Positions 58,401 through 64,000 of a stretch of DNA of 64,000 nucleotides are shown in pieces. The translations under genes and the position numbers were made by a program. The notes under the pieces are model-generated. The model saw nothing but the letters and a program-made list of their open reading frames with translations, was not told where the DNA came from and searched no databases. How positions within the stretch are numbered: position 1 is the stretch's first letter; every line of letters begins with the position of its first letter. Origin of the DNA: Uranotaenia lowii (Eukaryota > Arthropoda > Insecta > Diptera > Culicidae); the NCBI RefSeq assembly GCF_029784155.1, contig NW_026597299.1, positions 181,001 through 245,000 on the forward strand, in the 5' to 3' direction.

Positions 58401-61400
58401 TTCTGGCCTTTAGAAGCGTTTTTCGGCCATTCTGAGCTTAATTTGGGATCACAACTTTAAAATGAAATTTCTGGCCTTTAGAAGCGTTTTTCGGCCATTC
58501 TGAGCTTAATTGGGGATCACAACTTTAAAATGCGATTTCTGGCCTTTAGAAGCGTTTTTCGGCCATTCTGAGCTTAATTTGGGATCACAACTTAAAATGC
58601 GATTTCTGGCCCTTTAGAAGCGTTTTTCGGCCATTCTGAGCTTAATTTGGGATCACAACTTTAAAATGCGATTTCTGGCCTTTAGAAGCGTTTTTCGGCC
58701 ATTCTGAGCTTAATTTGGGATCACAACTTTAAAATGCGATTTCTGGCCTTTAGAAGCGTTTTTCGGCCATTCTGAGCTTAATTTGGGATCACAACTTTAA
58801 AATGCGATTTCTGGCCTTTAGAAGCGTTTTTCGGCCATTCTGAGCCTAATTTGGGATCACAACTTTAAAATGCGATTTCTGGCCTTTAGAAGCGTTTTTC
58901 GGCCATTCTGAGCTTAATTTGGGATCACAACTTTAAAATGCGATTTCTGGCCTTTAGAAGCGTTTTTCGGCCATTCTGAGCTTAATTTGGGATCACAACT
59001 TTAAAATGCGATTTCTGGCCTTTAGAAGCGTTTTTCGGCCATTCTGAGCTTAATTTGGGATCACAACTTTAAAATGCGATTTCTGGCCTTTAGAAGCGTT
59101 TTTCGGCCATTCTGAGCTTAATTTGGGATCACAACTTTAAAATGCGATTTCTGGCCTTTAGAAGCGTTTTTCGGCCATTCTGAGCTTAATTTGGGATCAC
59201 AACTTTAAAATGCGATTTCTGGCCTTTAGAAGCGTTTTTCGGCCATTCTGAGCCTAATTTGGGATCACAACTTTAAAATGCGATTTCTGGCCTTTAGAAG
59301 CGTTTTTCGGCCATTCTGAGCTTAATTTGGGATCACAACTTTAAAATGCGATTTCTGGCCTTTAGAAGCGTGTTTCGGCCATTCTGAGCTTAATTTGGAA
59401 TCACAACTTTAAAATGCGATTTCTGGCCTTTAGAAGCGTTTTTCGGCCATTCTGAGCTTAATTTGGGATCACAACTTTAAAATGCGATTTCTGGCCTTTA
59501 GAAGCGTTTTTCGGCCATTCTGAGCTTAATTTGGGATCACAACTTTAAAATGCGATTTCTGGCCTTTAGAAGCGTTTTTCGGCCATTCTGAGCTTAATTT
59601 GGGATCACAACTTTAAAATGCGATTTCTGGCCTTTAGAAGCGTTTTTCGGCCATTCTGAGCTTAATTTGGGATCACAACTTTAAAATGCGATTTCTGGCC
59701 TTTAGAAGCGTTTTTCGGCCATTCTGAGCTTAATTTGGGATCACAACTTTAAAATGCGATTTCTGGCCTTTAGAAGCGTTTTTCGGCCATTCTGAGCTTA
59801 ATTTGGGATCACAACTTTAAAATGCGATTTCTGGCCTTTAGAAGCGTTTTTCGGCCATTCTGAGCTTAATTTGGGATCACAACTTTAAAATGCGATTTCT
59901 GGCCTTTAGAAGCGTTTTTCGGCCATTCTGAGCTTAATTTGGGATCACAACTTTAAAATGCGATTTCTGGCCTTTAGAAGCGTTTTTCGGCCATTCTGAG
60001 CTTAATTTGGGATCACAACTTTAAAATGCGATTTCTGGCCTTTAGAAGCGTTTTTCGGCCATTCTGAGTTTAATTTGGGATCACAACTTTAAAATGCGAT
60101 TTCTGGCCTTTAGAAGCGTTTTTCGGCCATTCTGAGCTTAATTTGGGATCACAACTTTAAAATGCGATTTCTGGCCTTTAGAAGCGTGTTTCGGCCATTC
60201 TGAGCTTAATTTGGGATCACAACTTTAAAATGCGATTTCTGGCCTTTAGAAGCGTGTTTCGGCCATTCTGAGCTTAATTTGGAATCACAACTTTAAAATG
60301 CGATTTCTGGCCTTTAGAAGCGTTTTTCGGCCATTCTGAGCTTAATTTGGGATCACAACTTTAAAATGCGATTTCTGGCCTTTAGAAGCGTTTTTCGGCC
60401 ATTCTGAGCTTAATTTGGGGTCACAACATTAAAATGCGATTTCTGGCCTTTAGAAGCGTTTTTCGGCCATTCTGAGCTTAATTTGGGATCACAACTTTAA
60501 AATGCGATTTCTGGCCTTTAGAAGCGTTTTTCGGCCATTCTGAGCTTAATTTGGGATCACAACTTTAAAATGCGATTTCTGGCCTTTAGAAGCGTTTTTC
60601 GGCCATTCTGAGCTTAATTTGGAATCACAACTTTAAAATGCGATTTCTGGCCTTTAGAAGCGTTTTCGGCCATTCTGAGCTTAATTTGGGATCACAACTT
60701 TAAAATGCGATTTCTGCCTTTAGAAGCGTTTTTTCGGCCATTCTGAGCCTAATTTGGATCACAACTTTAAAATGCGATTTCTGGCCTTTAGAAGCGTTTT
60801 TTCGGCCATTCTGAGTTTAATTTGGGATCACAACTTTAAAATGCGATTTCTGGCCTTTAGAAGCGTTTTCGGCCATTCTGAGCTTAATTTGGAATCACAA
60901 CTTTAAATGCGATTTCTGGCCTTTAGAAGCGTTTTTCGGCCATCTGAGCCTAATTTGGGATCACAACTTTAAAATGGCGATTTCTGGCCTTTAGAAGCGT
61001 TTTTCGGCCATCTGAGCTTAATTTTGGGATCACAACTTTAAAATGCGATTTCTGGCCTTTAGAAGCGTTTTTCGGCCATTCTGAGCTTAATTTGGAATCA
61101 CAACTTTAAAATGCGATTTCTGGCCTTTAGAAGCGTTTTTCGGCCATTCTGAGCTTAATTTGGATCACAACTTTAAAATGCGATTTCTGGCCTTTAGAAG
61201 CGTTTTTCGGCCATTCTGAGCCTAATTTGGATCACAACTTTAAATGCGATTTCTGGCCTTTAGAAGCGTTTTTCGGCCATTCTGAGCTTAATTTGGGATC
61301 ACAACTTTAAAATGCGATTTCTGGCCTTTAGAAGCGTTTTTCGGCATTCTGAACTTAATTTGGAATCACAACTTTAAAATGCGATTTCTGGCCTTTAGAA

Positions 61401-62208
61401 GCGTTTTTCGGCCATTGGGATCACAACTTTAAAATGCGATTTCTGGCCTTTAGAAGCGTTTTTCGGCCATTCTGAGCTTAATTTGGGATCACAACTTTAA
61501 ATGCGATTTCTGGCCTTTAGAAGCGTTTTTCGGCCATTCTGAGCTTAATTTGGGATCACAACTTTAAAATGTGTTTTCTGGCCTTTAGAAGCGTTTTTCG
61601 GCCATTCTGAGCTTAATTTGGGATCACAACTTTAAAATGCGATTTCTGGCCTTTAGAAGCGTTTTTCGGCCATTCTGAGCTTAATTTGGATCACAACTTA
61701 AAATGTGTTTTCTGGCCTTTAGAAGCGTTTTTCGGCCATTCTGAGCTTAATTTGGGATCACAACTTTAAAATGCGATTTCTGGCCTTTAGAAGCGTTTTT
61801 CGGCCATTCTGAGCTTAATTTGGGATCACAACTTTAAAATGCGATTTCTGGCCTTTAGAAGCGTTTTCGGCCATTCTGAGCTTAATTTGGAATCACAACT
61901 TTAAAATGCGATTTCTGGCCTTTAGAAGCGTTTTTCGGCCATTCTGAGCCTTAATTTGGGATCACAACTTTAAAATGCGATTTCTGGCCTTTAGAAGCGT
62001 TTTTCGGGCCATTCTGAGCTTAATTTGGGATCACAACTTTAAAATGCGATTTCTGGCCTTTAGAAGCGTTTTTCGGCCATTCTGAGCTTAATTTGGGGAT
62101 CACAACTTTAAAATGCGATTTCTGGCCTTTAGAAGCGTTTTTCGGCCATTCCTGAGCTTAATTTGGGATCACAACTTTAAAAATGCGATTTCTGTCCTTT
62201 AGAAGCGT
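52424..62208. repeat. 68-bp satellite array, block 4 (about 144 units)
   Basis: A 9.8-kb head-to-tail array of the same monomer. Variants (GGCGATTCTGAG, CTGTCCTTT, GAACTTAATTT, GGAATCAC, GCGTGTTTCGG) mark multi-unit duplications: a 1430-bp (21-unit) repeat relating 54.7-55.0 kb to 56.1-56.5 kb, and a 1020-bp (15-unit) repeat relating 58.33 to 59.35 kb. From about 60.65 kb single-base length changes in homopolymers become common. The array runs into the sequence gap. Confidence 0.97.
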
Positions 62209-62708
62209 NNNNNNNNNNNNNNNNNNNNNNNNNNNNNNNNNNNNNNNNNNNNNNNNNNNNNNNNNNNNNNNNNNNNNNNNNNNNNNNNNNNNNNNNNNNN
62301 NNNNNNNNNNNNNNNNNNNNNNNNNNNNNNNNNNNNNNNNNNNNNNNNNNNNNNNNNNNNNNNNNNNNNNNNNNNNNNNNNNNNNNNNNNNNNNNNNNNN
62401 NNNNNNNNNNNNNNNNNNNNNNNNNNNNNNNNNNNNNNNNNNNNNNNNNNNNNNNNNNNNNNNNNNNNNNNNNNNNNNNNNNNNNNNNNNNNNNNNNNNN
62501 NNNNNNNNNNNNNNNNNNNNNNNNNNNNNNNNNNNNNNNNNNNNNNNNNNNNNNNNNNNNNNNNNNNNNNNNNNNNNNNNNNNNNNNNNNNNNNNNNNNN
62601 NNNNNNNNNNNNNNNNNNNNNNNNNNNNNNNNNNNNNNNNNNNNNNNNNNNNNNNNNNNNNNNNNNNNNNNNNNNNNNNNNNNNNNNNNNNNNNNNNNNN
62701 NNNNNNNN
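62209..62708. other. Assembly gap, 500 N
   Basis: Exactly 500 Ns, the usual placeholder size, so the real distance is unknown. The satellite enters the gap from the left and does not emerge on the right. Long open frames spanning it are artefacts. Confidence 0.99.
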
Positions 62709-63678
62709 ACATCTTTCGCGTGTGTTAGTATACATTTTCCATCGGTGCAATTGAAGTTCAAAAATATGTTTTCCTTGCTCCCGGCTGCCATGAGCCATGA
62801 GTATCCTTCGGCCCCCTTTCGGATTGCATAAGCAAAACAACAATCCGAACAAATACGGGCGTCATAATTCAAGTGCAGCTCTTCCGGTTTTCCGGCCGTT
62901 CGAAAGTTCTGCAAGCGCTTGCTGCTGTTAGGAAAAGCGGAATTTGCCGGTGGTGTTTGTTTTTTTTTTTCGCTGAACATCACGCCAGTTTTAGACCAAG
63001 CTTCCTGGGCAGCTGCGTTAGAACACGTCGTGGTATACTTTCAGCTATTAGGCGATCTATACTGGGCGCTATCAACCGGGAAGGATGGCGCGGAATATTG
63101 CAACGAAAGTTTATAAACGGAACCCTTTCTCCCATTTCTCGTTGGCATCGCTGGTTGAGGTTGAGGCCGGGAGGATATCAGACAATTTTCACGTTTATGA
63201 TTTTCTATTTTAATTGCCGGGGCGCCGGGGTTGCAGTTGTTTTTGAATATTTGCATCCACCTCAGTGACGGGGCCCAGGAGTTTTTCGTAGGTTCGAGCG
63301 TGGAAATTACGAGGATACTTGTTTCAAAATCTTTCCCCACCCTTTCCACGGAATACTTCAGGCCCGGGAAAATCTGGGTCTAAAACTAGCAACGACGACG
63401 ACGGCGGACGTAAGTGAAATTATAAACAGAAATAATTATTCACGCTCCAACGGGTTGTGGCATCGGTTAAAATGTTTGTGTGTTCCTAGAGCGTGCGGTA
63501 TTTGGACCCTCCCAGCACATTAGAGGTGTCGAAATACCTACCGGTGAAGTGACATAGCAAGAAAAAAACCATAGTTTTAGTGAATTTTAGTTGCCTCATA
63601 TTTTTCCGGCAGCAGCAGGGTTAGCTATCAAGATACCTAGCCAGTATGTTGGTCGCGGAAAATGTATCGTTTCCTGGT
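62709..63678. other. Unique sequence after the gap, possible exon
   Basis: GC-richer than the left part of the window. On the minus strand 62983-62709 is open for about 90 codons into the gap, with a Cys-containing stretch ICSDCCFAYAIRKG but no recognised domain. On the plus strand a donor-like ACG/GTAAGT-type site (CGGACGTAAGTG at about 63405) follows a GACGACGACGGCGG run and could end a 5' UTR exon. Neither is firm. Confidence 0.3.
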
Positions 63679-63680
63679 TA

Positions 63681-64000
63681 GGGGAGATAAGGGCATAATG
63701 GGCACTAGACTGCCCCAAATTTGTATGGGAAATTCAAAACCTGTGAAATGTTATGCGCTGCAGATTAAAATTGATCCTAGGCCTAGTACAAGATCTCATG
63801 CCAAATTTGGGCCAGATCGGATCACGTTTAGGGGTCACTCAACGAGCCTGAAGTTTGTATGGGATTTTGAGACATTTTGTTCGGGAGAAACATGAAAAAC
63901 CAGTTTTTCATCAATAACTTTGGTTCCCGTCGGCCGATTTCTTTCAAAAAACGGGTTTTCTTAAAGCCTAAATTATGAAAAATTGTTTCATCCGAAGACT
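63681..64000. mobile_element. MITE end, GGGGAGATAAGGGCATAA, cut by window edge
   Basis: TA at 63679-63680 precedes GGGGAGATAAGGGCATAATG, which matches the left end of the element at 14154 (GGGGAGATGAGGGCATAA). The other end lies beyond the window. The short frame at 63662-63895 is within it and is not a gene. Confidence 0.65.

Noticed and set aside
52424..62208. Satellite as a CRISPR-like array
   Set aside because: Units are contiguous with no unique spacers, and the setting is a eukaryotic genome.
62158..62983. Long ORFs across the gap on both strands
   Set aside because: They are open only because the 500 Ns translate as unknown residues.

Overview
The window looks like nuclear DNA from a repeat-rich dipteran, most likely a culicine mosquito. 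That is inferred from two insect-type host genes, introns of about 60-100 nt, and very dense BEL/Pao, Ty3/gypsy, non-LTR, SINE and MITE-type repeats. Only about 1.6 kb is host coding sequence. A run of exactly 500 Ns (62209-62708) shows that this is an assembled scaffold.

Host genes. An intronless canopy/seele ER protein (26810-27430, minus) and the three-exon proteasome deubiquitinase Rpn11 (28291-30593, plus) lie head to head across an 860-bp gap that probably holds both promoters. They serve protein quality control at opposite ends: ER folding and proteasomal degradation.

Left part (1-26.2 kb). This is a field of decayed and nested mobile elements. It holds a non-LTR retrotransposon scrap, a degenerate minisatellite, a tRNA-headed SINE, several foldback or MITE-like elements with readable terminal inverted repeats (TIRs) and target-site duplications (TSDs), and a deep nest at 17.5-25.6 kb. 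In that nest an internally deleted BEL/Pao element (TSD TCAGG) sits in a hAT-type MITE (8-bp TSD GACCCTGA), which sits between the arms of a third element. Two MITE-like elements (4659-6507 and 17564-19793) carry small intron/exon/poly(A)-like units.

Right part (30.9-62.2 kb). A 68-bp tandem satellite starts about 290 bp after the Rpn11 stop codon and fills most of the rest, with roughly 160 visible copies. Three insertions interrupt it: a 3.0-kb foldback with TTAA duplications; a 7.6-kb block containing a complete Ty3/gypsy element with identical 190-bp LTRs (34902-41209); and a 9.5-kb BEL/Pao element with identical 586-bp LTRs (42905-52423). The BEL element is itself split by a 2.4-kb non-autonomous LTR element (43992-46427).

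The most unusual points are three. The gypsy element's gag-pol reading frame is interrupted by two intron-like segments whose removal keeps one frame, with a third possible intron in the leader. The satellite monomer shares a 14-nt block plus flanking similarity with the Rpn11 intron 2/exon 3 boundary. The MITE-like elements carry spliced mini-gene structures. After the gap, 62709-64000 holds no recognised gene and ends inside another TA-flanked MITE.
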